Shown here: one piece after another, positions 1-10,787 of the stretch
Layout of the letters: every line of letters starts with the position of its first letter
Numbering within the stretch: position 1 is the first letter of the stretch
From: Stachybotrys elegans
Taxonomy: Eukaryota; Ascomycota; Sordariomycetes; Hypocreales; Stachybotryaceae
Direction: 5' to 3'
Length of the DNA stretch: 64,000 bases
Assembly (NCBI GenBank): GCA_020746835.1
Contig: JAGPNK010000002.1
Span: 3,410,001-3,474,000, forward strand
Translations under genes and position numbers: made by a program
The notes under the pieces: generated by a model
What the model saw: only the letters and a program-made list of their open reading frames with translations
Database searches by the model: none
What the model was told of the DNA's origin: nothing

Positions 1-1
1 A

Positions 2-628
2 ACAGTTGAGGCGCTTCACTCCAAGCAGGTGTTACATGGCGATCTCAAACCTGACAACTGCCTCCTGCGCCTGGACTCTATGGCGCCCGAGGAGTCGCTC
101 TCGAGCCAGTGGTACCCAGACGGCAGCGGTGGCTGGGCATCTCGCGGCGTTGTGCTCATCGATTTTGGGCGCGGTATCGACATGCGGGCCTTTGTCCCAG
201 ACGTCGAGTTCATTGCGGATTGGAAGACGTCGGCCCAGGACTGCGCCGAGATGCGAGAGGGCCGCCCGTGGACATGGCAGATTGACTATCATGGGCTTGC
301 CGGGACGATCCACTGCCTCCTCTTTGGAAAGTACATTGAGACGGTGCGGTGCGACCAAGGCGGGCTCGGCCGCGGAGGCCGCAAGTACAAGATCCGCGAG
401 AGCCTCAAGCGCTACTGGCAGACAGAGCTGTGGGCCGAGTGCTTTGAGATTCTCCTGAACCCAGGCTCCTTCCTCGATGCCGAGGACGGTGCCAGGATGC
501 CTCTTCTCAAGTCTATGCGCCACGTGCGTGAGAAGATGGAGCATTGGCTCGAGGCCAACTGCGAGAGGGGCGTGGGCCTCAAGTCGCTGATGAGCAAGCT
601 CGAGGCCAATGCAAGGGCGAGGCGATGA
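2..628 (+). CDS. bub1: BUB1 spindle checkpoint Ser/Thr kinase, 3' end (partial)
   Basis: This is the C-terminal part of the kinase domain of BUB1, the kinetochore kinase that phosphorylates histone H2A and supports the spindle assembly checkpoint. The open frame runs in from the left edge without a start codon; about 208 residues are present. Visible motifs are the catalytic loop HGDLKPDN (near residues 12-19 of the fragment) and the activation-loop start written IDFGRGIDM, with G where most kinases have DFG-stop residues followed by a conventional loop. The continuation DYHGLAGTIHCLLFGKY matches the BUB1/BUBR1 family, where this region is distinctive. The stop is at 626-628. It converges on the repair gene to its right, about 310 bases away. 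The N-terminal TPR and GLEBS regions lie outside the window. Family assignment is confident; nothing can be said about the promoter or introns upstream. Confidence 0.88.
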   Translation, partial: TVEALHSKQVLHGDLKPDNCLLRLDSMAPEESLSSQWYPDGSGGWASRGVVLIDFGRGIDMRAFVPDVEFIADWKTSAQDCAEMREGRPWTWQIDYHGLAGTIHCLLFGKYIETVRCDQGGLGRGGRKYKIRESLKRYWQTELWAECFEILLNPGSFLDAEDGARMPLLKSMRHVREKMEHWLEANCERGVGLKSLMSKLEANARARR

Positions 629-940
629 GAGGAACGAATGGAATACCGCCTTGATCTGTGGATTCTTGATCTGCGGGTCATGGTTTATGAAGTCATGTTG
701 GGTTCTCGGGCATAATGGCGAGGGCGTAGGGGAGTACTACGGAGAGCTGGATACACTCGAGCATCTACTTTTTGGCTGTTGGACATTAATTGTTATTCAT
801 GTTTCTCCTTCATCCTTTGTATTCCCATCCAGAGTTTGTTTGATATTTCTGGCGATGATATCCCTCAGGAGCAAATGTACTTTTCCATACCCAATAATCA
901 TACATGGTGATGGTACAACGCGAATTCATGCAAAACGCCT
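629..940. other. Convergent 3' spacer, BUB1 / APN1
   Basis: Short spacer between two converging genes. It should hold both 3' untranslated regions. It is A/T-richer than the flanking coding sequence; I see no gene or clear structural element. Confidence 0.6.
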
Positions 941-2351
941 CTACTTCTTCTTCTTGGCCGGCTTGCTGTTCTTCTTGTCCACCTGCGCCTGGATCTTGGC
1001 CCTCTCGTCCGCCCCCCTGGCATACAGCTCCTTCTCGAGCTTCTTGAACTCCTCGCTCTCCGGGTCCATGCCAATCAGGCCTTCCAGCAGCTTGATCTCG
1101 TCGGCCCAGACCTGCTTGTCCTCCACCGTCTTGCCGTCGGCGCCCTTCTTGTCGATGGGCGTCTCGAGGACCATGGGCATACCGCGGAACGCGTCTTCGT
1201 TCATGACGCTGTGGAAGGCGCGCAGACCCAGAAAGCCGGTGCCAATGTTGGCGTGAAGGTCACGGTTCGAGGCGAAGGGGGCCTTGCTGTCGTTGACTGG
1301 GAACGATCGTGTTAGTCTTCTGGGGGAGGTACATGGGAGTAAGGGGTGGCTGGTTTCTTTTGGACTTACGATGAAAGGCGCGAAGGTAATTGGCTCCAAC
1401 GATTTCGTTGAACGAGTCCATCGTGGCCTTGAACGTCTCAGGCGTGCGAAGATCGTAGCCCGCGGCGAAAGCGTGGCACGTATCGATGCACACGCCCACC
1501 CTCTCCTTATCTTCCACCAGCTCAATGATATCGCGCAGGTCTTCCCAAGTCGACCCAATCACATTACCACTGCCCGCCATGTTCTCCAAGACCGTAATCA
1601 CCGTCTTCGTAGCCTTGTGGGATTTGTTGAGCTGGGCAGCGATGCGTCCAATCGCAGCAGCCTTAGTATCGCTCCCAGCAGACCCCGGGTGGAAGTTGTA
1701 CAGCTTGATTCCCAGCGTCTCGCAACGGTTCAGGTCGTCGACAAAGGCGTTGTACGCCTGCGCGGCCTTGGTCGGGTCCGGCTGCGCCAGATTGACGAGG
1801 TACGAGCCGTGGGGCAGTGCGTGCTCGGCGGCGCTGTAGTCGTGGTCCTTGCAGCCGCTGATGAAGAGGTCGCGCGCCTCGGGCGCGATGGGCGGGTTGT
1901 CCCACTTGCGCTGCGATTTCAGAAAGAGGGCGAAGGAGTTGGCGCCGATGTGCACGGCATTGGTCACGGAATTTTGGACACCTGAGCAGTTAGCGATGAC
2001 CTGTCCCAGCGCATTTTGAAATGCGGTATACATACCACCGGCAGCGCTGACATGGGCGCCGATGTACATGGCCTTCTTCAGGGCCGATACGGCTGTGCGC
2101 TCAGCCAGGGGCATGCTGTCGTCGGCGCTGGTCTTGGTCTTGCGTTTCTTGCTTGCCGCAGGTGCCTCCCGAGGCTTGGTCTCAGGCTCCGCCTTGCGCT
2201 TCAATACCGCCGTTGTTTTCTCGATGATAGGCTTGGTCTCAGCCTTGACAGCCAATCCGTTGGCCTTGGAGGGCTTGCGGTCGAGGTCGTCGTCCTTGTG
2301 ATCTTCGTTGTAGTTGACCGGTTGTCTCTTACGAGGAGAGGCTCGAGCCAT
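941..2351 (-). CDS. apn1: AP endonuclease, endonuclease IV family (Apn1)
   Basis: Base-excision repair enzyme that cleaves the DNA backbone 5' to abasic sites. I read three exons on the minus strand: 2351-2036, 1981-1370 and 1296-941, giving 427 residues. Intron 1 (1982-2035) has GTATGT, a CTAAC branch site and CAG; intron 2 (1297-1369) has GTAAGT, CTAAC and CAG. Splicing restores AAGGVQNSVTNAVHIGANSF and AFHLNDSK, both family hallmarks. Likely metal ligands visible by family alignment are H100 (IGAHVS), the His of NFHPGS, the Glu of VLENMAG, D and H of CIDTCHAFAAGY, H309 (HLNDSK), D322/H324 and E354 (LETP). Residues 1-95 are basic and low-complexity with KKRK runs, and the protein ends in a Lys cluster, consistent with nuclear targeting. 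An in-frame upstream ATG at 2579 exists and could add 76 basic residues (see findings). Confidence 0.92.
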
Positions 2352-2958
2352 CGCGCCGGTGGTTCTCCGATAGTCCGAGAGCGGCCTTTCCTTTACGGTA
2401 TTCTCTGGAATGGCCTGTTTTTCCAATCGTCTGATGCCGATGCTGTGATGCTGCGTTGAGGTTTGCCGAACGCGATAACGCGACAGATTTCCGGAAAGTG
2501 GAAACGCGACATCATGTGACTTAAAGATGCTGACGGCCCTACGGTGTTGCTTTTCAACAATAACGTGGAGTAATCGCATAAGTACGGATACTGATGATGT
2601 GGATAGAGCACTGCTGGAAAACTTGTTGATGAATAGAAAACTAAAAGCAACTGGTGTTTAACAGATACCGAACAGTCAGTGGGCAGTTCGACATGTATTA
2701 CATCAATATGATGGTTGCACACGCATTGTAATAGAAGGTCAACCAGCCCTCAAGAAGCCTGCATTGATGAAACTAATGCGCGTGTGCATTGACTACTCTA
2801 ATGATTCCAAAATATTTCTTCTGTTACGCCGGAAATTCAGTCCTTTCCTCCCACCGCCTCGGCTTGCAACGTGGCAAGCATGCCCAGTATAAACCAATAT
2901 CCTTGCCACAGGATAGTAAAGGCTAAATAGACAAAAGAAATACATAGTGAGGTAAGTG
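2352..2958 (-). promoter_or_regulatory. APN1 upstream region and DGAT2 3' flank
   Basis: Both neighbours read leftward, so this 0.6-kb stretch holds the APN1 promoter/leader (right of 2351) and the 3' untranslated region of the acyltransferase (left of 2958). The part 2352-2579 is open in the APN1 frame. Nothing else recognisable. Confidence 0.5.
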
Positions 2959-4989
2959 TTAGGCCATAATCTGCATCTCCGATGTTCGGGTAGTTGCGAA
3001 TTGGTCCTTGTATGCCTCCCATATCAGCTCCACCTCTCGTACATATTCGGCGTGCAGCTTGTCAATTTCCTCTTGCGTGGGCTGCATCCCGGCCGCCTTG
3101 TTTACCTCGATCGGCCTGCCGATCACGATATTGATGGGGCGTCGGTATGGCATCAATCCAACGTCGTAGTTGAGCAGTCCGCGCCCATGGATGGCTGGTA
3201 GCGTAAATTTGAATACTTTGAGAACAAACATCTGGATTCTGTGAACGAGCGGGTGCGTCTTGGGGCTGAGCTGATCGTATACGTCATTCTCCCCAAATGC
3301 CACCACCGGGACGAGGTCGGCACCAGTGCGAAGGGCCATCTTGACGAAGCCTTTCCGGCCCTTGAGAATGAGCTTCAGAGTGCCAGGCTGAGCCTCAAGC
3401 GATTCTCGCGCACCTCCGACAACAATGGTCACCGAGCGGCCTGTTCCGTCATTGTTCGGGCCGCCCTTGGTCAACGTGTTCCAGATGGACTCCTTGGAGA
3501 CGGATCGTACACCCATCGCCAAGATCCAGTCCCGATGAAAAGGGAGGCGGAAGTTGTTATCAAGCGTCAACAGACTGGGGGTGATGCCGGGAAACTTCTC
3601 CCTGAAGCCCAATGCATTGGTAGCAAAGGCGAGCCACGCACCATGCGAAATGATTCCGTGGGGATGGTAGCCGAAGATGTACTTCCTCTTTGAAGAAAGA
3701 TCGTGTGTCTTGTGTAGCTTCGCGGGGAAGTACCCGGCCATAAGAGTCCATAGAGGAAGTGACCTCAGATATTCGGATCGATACCAGTTGAGATTTCCGT
3801 TGCTTCCGACGGTCGATAGCGAGAGATGGATGAGATAGGGCACCAAGATAGGCCAGCTCAATGGGATAGCACAAACAAACCAGAAACACGCAACAAACAT
3901 GACGATGGACATGCAATGGAAAAGAACGGCTGCGGTCTGTAGACGTCGGACAAGTGGAACACGCATCGGGGCAAATCGAATGCCCCCAGCCTTCCATCCA
4001 TCTCTCTCCGGGTGAGGCGAAGCTTCACCCTCGAGTGGCGGGTATGGGTTTTCGTATTTTTCGTCCCGCTCAAAGGAGTTCTGGCGCACGTCGTCTTCTT
4101 CCAGGTCTTCGCTCACAACCGCTGCGTAGGGCTTCGAGTGGCCATTTGTAGCGCTGTCCTGGATACCTTCATCCAAGCCCTCCTGGGCGGCCTCTGCGTA
4201 TGACTTGGAGTCCCCGTTAACAGCTGTCTCGTTCTGGGAAGCGTTCTCCAAAGAGTGGCTTGGTATTTTGTCCGCGGATTTGGTATTGGTTTCGGGTTTC
4301 CCGTCCACCTTTTCGTCCGGTTTCTTCTCGGTATCCTCTGTATGGGCCTTTTTCTCGGCCTTGTCGTCGACAGGCTCGCTGGCAACTTCTGCGTAGGACG
4401 GAGCTTCTCCATTCACCGCGCCGTTGGTTTTCGCCCCGTCCAGACCATCAATTGCGGCTTCTGCGTAAGACTTCGAGTCTTGGTTTGTCTTCTGCTCATC
4501 AGACCCAGCTTCCAAGCCCTCAGCAGTGACGATATTGTGGCGTTCCGAGTCTCCGTTGACAGTGTGCGCTCTAGGTTCGTCGTCGAAGCTCTCATTAGCT
4601 ACCGCAGTATCCGACCTGGCATCGTCGTCATGGGTTAAGCCGTTTGTACTGTCGGCTGGCTTGGGATCGGTCTGCGCATTTTCAAGAGTCTATACCCCCT
4701 TATTAGCTTGGCCTTTCCGGTGTCGATGGGTTACCCACCGCCTGTTCTGTCGGGTGCTCGGCTTCGGGGGCGGGTATGGTTGTCACTTTCTCGTTCGAGA
4801 CGTTCGAGTCGTTTGAGTACTTTGGCTCGGCGATGAGCATGTCTGCCACTGCATGTGTGTCAATAGTCCAGTCCAATATCCATCCACAACCCCGGTGCTT
4901 CGCAAGGGCCCAGCAAATAGGCAAGAAGAAATCAAAACGTATCCTTTCTACTGACCTGGAGCATCCGCTACGACCTCTGTGCTGGCCAT
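2959..4989 (-). CDS. dga1: Diacylglycerol O-acyltransferase, DGAT2 family, with repeat-bearing N-terminal extension
   Basis: Makes triacylglycerol from diacylglycerol and acyl-CoA at the ER/lipid droplet. Three exons on the minus strand: 4989-4956, 4848-4739 and 4689-2959, 624 residues. Intron 1 (4849-4955) has GTCAGT and CAG; intron 2 (4690-4738) has GTGGGT, a CTAAT branch site and TAG; frame is kept at both. The catalytic half starts near residue 275: a hydrophobic hairpin (about 300-335), YFP at about 368, the active-site HPHG at about 390-393, and a later GGARE block, all as in Dga1. The first ~270 residues are acidic, Glu/Lys/Ser-rich, and carry repeats around SYAEAA at about 120, 147, 209 and 233. 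Typical DGAT2 proteins are 350-500 residues, so this extension is unusual. The catalytic assignment is strong; the first two short exons are less certain. Confidence 0.9.
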
Positions 4990-5993
4990 CTTGCTCGGGC
5001 GTAGCTGGCAGCCCAGTGAGGTATGCAGCAGCGTGGTTGGCTGGCGCGCTGGCCCAAAGTTTAAGGAGCTCAGGTGATGAAAGACCCGGCTCCCCAGGTC
5101 ACCGATGAAGACAGGTGTTCCGGGGGTCTGTTATGAGCAGTCGCTGCGCTGGGCGAGAGGCAGGTGGCATGTGTGTAGAATGATGTGGGAAGAGTCTGCG
5201 CCGTCCAGTCCGAGCGAGTCAGCAGCCTTGGTGTTTGGAGATGACGTACGAGGTACTCTGTACGGACTACGGAGTAAGCGTCCCTGCAAGTCCCACCACT
5301 TACTTAACCACGAACCCACGTCAGGTTTCGGTCTGAAAGTACCATACCTGTAAGAGACGCATCACAAACTACCTAGCGACAAGTCACGCTCTCCTGGGTT
5401 CTACAAAGGAACTAGAGGGGTGAATCTGCTATCCCATCATAGAGTTTCCCCGTTTTCTGAAATAGACAAATTACCACAAGTAAATAAAAATAAATAAATA
5501 AATAAATATAAAAGACGCAGCACTATGCTACGTAGTACAGCGCATCATACATCGGCAGCACACTGCTGGGCTGGCCTTGTCCACTTCACAAATAGCTGTA
5601 TCGCATGTTTCTTCTCCATCTGATTGAAATAGCGAGTGATACACATTGACCAGGTCCTCCTTTTGAAGTGCTACCAGGTGAAAACCAACCAAAACGACTG
5701 ATATCTGTATAGTACAACATGCGACAGAATAGAAAAGACCCCGACCAAACCGCCCAAATCCGATCGCCGTCTTTTAGTTGGATGTTCCAAGATCCACTGC
5801 CATTGTCCGGCCCAAAATAAAAACGCCCTCCTTTAATACCTTGTCCCATGAACCATGCAGGAGCGGACCATAATAATAATAATGTCGGAAACGAGTGCAA
5901 GAAAACAAACCAGGTAGAGGGCCACAGAGCGCATTGGCTTTTGCTGGTCTTTGACGACCCATGACAAAGCAAGGCGCCCCCCTCCTTCGTAGC
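4990..5993. promoter_or_regulatory. DGAT2 upstream region and zinc-finger gene 3' flank
   Basis: One-kilobase spacer between two leftward genes. It should contain the acyltransferase promoter and the zinc-finger 3' untranslated region. It holds one exact TACGGAGTA (5268-5276) and an AAAT-type microsatellite. No coding sequence is supported; the small open frames here have no family resemblance. Confidence 0.5.
5481..5513. repeat. AAAT-type A/T microsatellite
   Basis: About 33 bases of imperfect TAAA/AAAT tetranucleotide repeats in the spacer left of the zinc-finger gene. Confidence 0.8.
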
Positions 5994-7835
5994 TCAGGTT
6001 GCCGCTGCTATAGTGGTGGTTGTGGCTGCTGCGATATCTCGAGCCTCCAATTGCTTCTTCAGGCTGGAAACTTCTTGATCAAGAGTCACCACCTTCTCGG
6101 ATAAAGATTTAATCTTGTCCTCCAAGCCCTGGACGTAGGACCATAGGTTCGGGTCACTCTGAGCAAACATGTTGCCGCTATCACCGCTGGCTGGAGGCCC
6201 ACTAGTTGTGCGACTGTGAGAAAATCCCGGCGCTGGAGCTGGTGCAGCAAGACCAGGGTGCGACAATCCTGGCAGCTTAGGCCGGGACTGTGTGCTGTGA
6301 GGCGACTGCATATCTGATGGTCGCCGTCCGTATGGATGCTGCTGCTGCTGCTGCATCTGCTGGGTCAAGTTTGGCGACCGCTGACGCGCCATGTGGGAAG
6401 ATGAATCCTGACTCTGAACCCCCGGGCTGAGCGCCTTGGGGCTCTCGGTCATGCCAGACTGGGAGTACATAGCTGAGCTACCACCGCTCACTGGCAACGA
6501 CGAGACACCCGCAGCATTCGCATGGTTGCTTCCAACGCTTCCCGGTACGGTCGCTGAAGATGAGGCAGCACTGCTTGGTGTCTGGTTCGAGTTTGGCGGA
6601 TACAAGCCACCGTTTGTGACCGATCGCGGCCCAGCGGGTGGGTAGGTGCGCGAATGAGCAACATATCCTTCGCCTTGAGCACCAGCGGAATGCTGCGAGT
6701 TCATGCTGGGTAGGCTCTGGCGTCGAAACTCTTCCTCCTCTGCATTGTCGTAAGCAAGCCCAGACATGCCGGTCTCGTCGCCTTCGGCCATACTACCATC
6801 CATGTCATCTCCTTCGGCAAAGCTGCCCATGCTGGATCGCCGCCCAGCACATCCACCAGCTCCCTTACTATGCCGGGCCAGGGCATCACCCCTGGCAAAC
6901 TTGCGATCGCACTTGGGACAAATATGGGGCTTTTCGCCCGTATGCAGCTTCCCATGGCGCTTGAGGTCATGAAGACGTCGGAAGCGCATCTGGCACTCGG
7001 TGCAAACGTAGGGCTTCTCTTGGCTGTGTGTTAACAGGTGACTCTTGAGGTTGTGGTGACGAGTGAACTCGGTGCTGCAGTAAGGGCACTTGTGCTTCTT
7101 AGAACCTCCAGATGTTGGCGAGGTCTGGCCAGGCATCGGATAACTCATGCCGCGAGCAGGTGATTCTTGCAGGCTGGCTGTTGCCTGCAACGACCCAGGG
7201 TAGGATAGAGATCCGGGCTGTGTACGCTCCTCCTGACCAGCGACCTGCTGCGACGACAGCTGGTCGCCTTTGCTATCGACGTCCATGGGGGTTGGGCTTT
7301 CTGTCACAGGAACACCAGCAAGGCTGGCAACACTCTGGGGGCTCGTCTCGCCTCTCTCTTCACTGTGAGGAGGATTGCTGGGCGGTATAGACAAAGCAGT
7401 GGTGGTCTTGGGCGCCGACTCCATGGCAGCAGTGGGGGCCAGCTGAGGCATGTCCGAGGGACGGCTCATGGCCGTCGTTGCTCCCGACATGAGAGAGGTG
7501 AGGGCCCTGTGGCTAGGGTTGTCGGTGGTTGGAGGGGGACTGGAGATCTTCTCCTCGGCTTCTCGTCTTCGCCGCTCGTCCTCCAAGGCTGCCGCGCCCG
7601 TCAATGGCACGGGAACCTGCACCGATCCCAGAGACAGCCTGGCGATTTTGGTAGGCGACCCCAGGGGACTAAGGCGCTGGCTGGTCAAGGAGCGCGGAGA
7701 GGTTGAGTCGGGGTCTCGCGGACGCTTGAGGAGTCTCGCGCCAACTTCGTCTGGAGAGAGGGCGGTGGGAGGGGCGGGAGCTGGACGAGTCGAGGGAGGA
7801 GCTTCCGTGGCGACGGCGGCCGTGTTGGATGCCAT
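5994..7835 (-). CDS. Zinc-finger transcription factor with C-terminal coiled coil
   Basis: A 613-residue single-exon protein, probably a nuclear DNA-binding regulator. Three tandem C2H2-type fingers span about residues 248-329: the first begins HKCPYCSTEFTRHHNL, the second YVCTECQMRFRRLHDL with a TGEKP linker after it, the third HICPKCDRKFARGDAL. The third ends HSKGAGGC, so its last ligand is probably Cys or it is a degenerate finger. The rest is Pro/Ser/Gln-rich, including a short Gln run near residue 485, and residues about 565-600 are predicted by heptad pattern to be a coiled coil (LEDKIKSLSEKVVTLDQEV). The finger order resembles the fungal Crz1/Azf1-like group, but I do not recognise an exact orthologue. 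The start ATG at 7835 opens the frame. Its upstream side is an unusually long gene-free region. Confidence 0.85.
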   Translation of the reverse strand: MASNTAAVATEAPPSTRPAPAPPTALSPDEVGARLLKRPRDPDSTSPRSLTSQRLSPLGSPTKIARLSLGSVQVPVPLTGAAALEDERRRREAEEKISSPPPTTDNPSHRALTSLMSGATTAMSRPSDMPQLAPTAAMESAPKTTTALSIPPSNPPHSEERGETSPQSVASLAGVPVTESPTPMDVDSKGDQLSSQQVAGQEERTQPGSLSYPGSLQATASLQESPARGMSYPMPGQTSPTSGGSKKHKCPYCSTEFTRHHNLKSHLLTHSQEKPYVCTECQMRFRRLHDLKRHGKLHTGEKPHICPKCDRKFARGDALARHSKGAGGCAGRRSSMGSFAEGDDMDGSMAEGDETGMSGLAYDNAEEEEFRRQSLPSMNSQHSAGAQGEGYVAHSRTYPPAGPRSVTNGGLYPPNSNQTPSSAASSSATVPGSVGSNHANAAGVSSLPVSGGSSAMYSQSGMTESPKALSPGVQSQDSSSHMARQRSPNLTQQMQQQQQHPYGRRPSDMQSPHSTQSRPKLPGLSHPGLAAPAPAPGFSHSRTTSGPPASGDSGNMFAQSDPNLWSYVQGLEDKIKSLSEKVVTLDQEVSSLKKQLEARDIAAATTTTIAAAT

Positions 7836-8560
7836 ACGGTAAGTTTACACGGGTTCAGAATATTATGTCAACGGGTGAGCGAAGATGCGCGGGCGCCCGC
7901 GATGGATTGAGTCGTGATGCTGAATGCGCTGGTGTTCAAGAGCACATGTCGAAGCTGGCATGCAAGTGTGGCTGAAGAGCGTGGCGAGAGCTCGAGTTGG
8001 TGTTTGCCGGTACTAGAGGATTGGAGATGGGCACCGGGTGCGTTGGGGAACAAGATGAGTAAAATTTTGCCCGCAGCAAGGTTAAAAAACTAAAACCAAA
8101 AGCAGCGAGGGATCGGGTCGTTTGTCGCGATGGCTCGATGCTATGGGCGGGGAGTGGCAAGGGAGGAAGAAGAAAGAAGAAAAAACGACGCGACCAAAGT
8201 GACGGCGATGCTGAGCAACGCCCAGATGCGGATGCGGGTGGTGAAGAGGAAGGAAAGATTTGGCGTCGAAGGGGATTGGGGCTTGTGCTGCTGGGGCTGG
8301 GGCTGGAGGGGTCGCCGGCTGGGTCGAGCAAGGCAATTGCAATTGGCAGGCAAGGCAAGGCAAGACACGAGGCAAGGCAGTCAGTGACTGTGAGTTGGTA
8401 GCGCGGAGTACCTGGAGAAACGCAAAGCAGGCTGCTCCTCAGGGAGTCGCTCCTCATGTACCTCAGTAGGTACCTGTAAACGCAGAATGTACCTGCCTCG
8501 GATTTCCTCTGTACGGGGAGTACCTGCAAGTACATACCTCCTCTGGCCTCCCAGTCCCTT
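7836..8560 (-). promoter_or_regulatory. Proximal 5' region of the zinc-finger gene
   Basis: Purine/pyrimidine-skewed sequence just upstream of the zinc-finger start, likely leader and core promoter. It contains GGCAA repeats (about 8345-8364) and an exact AGGTACCT palindrome at 8468-8475. Several short ATG-led frames on the minus strand could act as upstream ORFs if transcribed, but transcript ends cannot be seen. Confidence 0.4.
8345..8364. repeat. Short GGCAA tandem repeat
   Basis: Three to four copies of GGCAA, imperfect at the left end. A near-identical run occurs at about 26145-26166, upstream of the ING and Hos2 genes. Confidence 0.7.
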
Positions 8561-10481
8561 TGTGGAGGCACCTAACCTTAACCAGCGCCTCTCGTACCAA
8601 GCATTATGGCCTTGCTTCACCTTTTCCCCTACAGGCAAAAGGCGGCGATGAAGAATGGGGCCAGGCAGACGAGTCCCCCAAGCCCAAATCGCATCAGCCA
8701 CTGATGATGAGTGGCACTACAAGGGGGGGGGAGGGCGGCACAACAAGGGCGGGCGCAGGTACAGAACGGTACCAAGGCCCTCATCCTATTGCGGACACAC
8801 TCGTCGACGAGACGACAAGACGGTGCCCAAAAAGGCCCAGAAAGGGCAGAAAACAGACCTGGTAGGGGAACTGGGTGGGGACGTCAGCGGCAACGGGCAG
8901 CCCTGGCAGCCACGAGCAGAGGTTGTTGAGAGGATCAGAGAGGCAGCGTGGATGCGGGGACAGGAAAAGCCGCCCACCAGCTATCACGGTTTGGGATCAG
9001 AAGCAAGGTGTTCCCTCAGGTGAGGCAATGTTATGAGCTAATCTCAACCTGGTATGGGAGGGAGTGGCTGTGGGCTGGTTCCCTCCCTCGTTGTCGGCTC
9101 GGCGGCCCTGATGTCACCACGCGCCCCCAAGAGTTCAGGCTTCCAGGCACGAGATTTCTGACTGACAACCTCCCATCGACAATCAACAAAACAGCAGCCG
9201 AGACCAGGATGCCGTGACGAATGCTACATGCCTATGTGTATGCGTTCTCGACCCCGTTCTTTGTGTACGGGGAGCCTGGACAGCAGGGCTGGCTTTCAGT
9301 GAAGCCCCCTTCGACGACTTTCGCTGCCTTGCTGCGTAATGACTACCTGACGTACATGGATGACCAGTCAGGCTCATCAAAGGTCGGCGACGTCGGGTTG
9401 TGTCATCAGCGGCAGGGGCCAATCACGGGCTGGATGGGGGAGGTGGAGGCTCACGATCCAGCCTACCCCTACCCAGGCGAATCGTCGGCAACTGGGGAGA
9501 GCAAGACAAACGAAGCAAAACGAACCACCTCACGGAACTCTGGTTGCCCATTGCGCACTCGGCACAGGCCTCGTTGCCTCGTACCATCGGCGGTACGGAG
9601 TACTCGGTGCACTCTACTCTACTCTGCACAGCCTGGCGACAGAAGTAGATGACGCGCGCACCACACTCAACGGCCATTAGCAATTGACTCGAGGGGCGGA
9701 GGATCGACTAAGAGCAGCTGGCCATCGACTCGCGTCAACCCAGAGGATTTCAGCCACATTGCAAACACGGCCCAAAGGCTGCGACGCTCCGTCGCTCACT
9801 CCCTCGCTGACGTGAATACGTACCATGGGCACTTGACAGCTGTTACCAGGGGGTACGGGACCCATTCACTTCGTAACTATGATACGTGCTGGATTTGTCC
9901 CGTCTTGGCCATTGGATGTCTTTCGGGGCAATACTGACGACAGACGCCCTCTTGATGTGTTCGGTGTGACTTTTTGCGATATCTCCACGAAGAAAGCCTG
10001 ATGACAGTCACACCTTGCCGTCTAGTTGCTAAGTCTCTTGACATTCATTGGACACAGCGAGATTTCACGGACACCCACTCGGTGTCAACCCGGCGGACTT
10101 GGCGAGCTTACCTTCTTTCCCAGGGCTATCCAATCAATCACATTGAACAGTCTTTGCTCGATGGCACGGCAAACCCTGTTGGAGTAATGGTGAGTCAAAC
10201 AGACTTACGCACGTGTAGTCATGGTCAACGAGCGCGTGTGTTGGTCCAGCATGCCACTCAGCCGATGTCATTCCTTCTCCAACAGCGTATATTACGCAAT
10301 TGTGTGGCTAACATCCAGATGACATGTGTTGAGCCACTAATAAGGCGGCTTACCCTCAGTCTCACTGGACTATCTCGGAAGATAAATCAAATGAGCAACA
10401 TCTGACAGGCTGGGGGTGGTTGATGGCAGGTGGACAGCCCAAGGTAGCGAAGTTCTTCGTCTTGGCAGGTCTTCCAGTTAC

Positions 10482-10499
10482 GCACGGAGTATTCCGTGC
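10482..10499. repeat. Perfect inverted repeat, 7-base arms, 4-base loop
   Basis: Arms GCACGGA and TCCGTGC around GTAT. The arms overlap the ACGGAGTA-type motif seen elsewhere in the spacers. It could be a dimeric factor-binding site or chance. Confidence 0.75.
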
Positions 10500-10751
10500 T
10501 CATCTACCGTTCGGTCGGTTGCTCAACTTCCATGCATCTTGGTGTGGAAGGAAAGCTGTCTTGGTTGAGAGGTAGATGCAACCCTGTCGGGTACAGACAA
10601 GGTACCTTCAAGTACCTCGCCATCTAACTGCCGTCACTCCCATCCATTCGCCATGCCTGAACGGTACTTGCTTCGGAGGGAGGTCCACTGAGACGGGGCC
10701 GTGGCTGTGCTGAGGCAACGGCGACGATGTGCTAATACCAATGCCAACGCC

Positions 10752-10787
10752 AACATAACATAACATAACATAACATAACATAACATA
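10752..10787. repeat. Pentanucleotide microsatellite (AACAT)n
   Basis: About seven uninterrupted copies of AACAT/ATAAC in the large spacer. Likely length-variable between strains. Confidence 0.92.
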
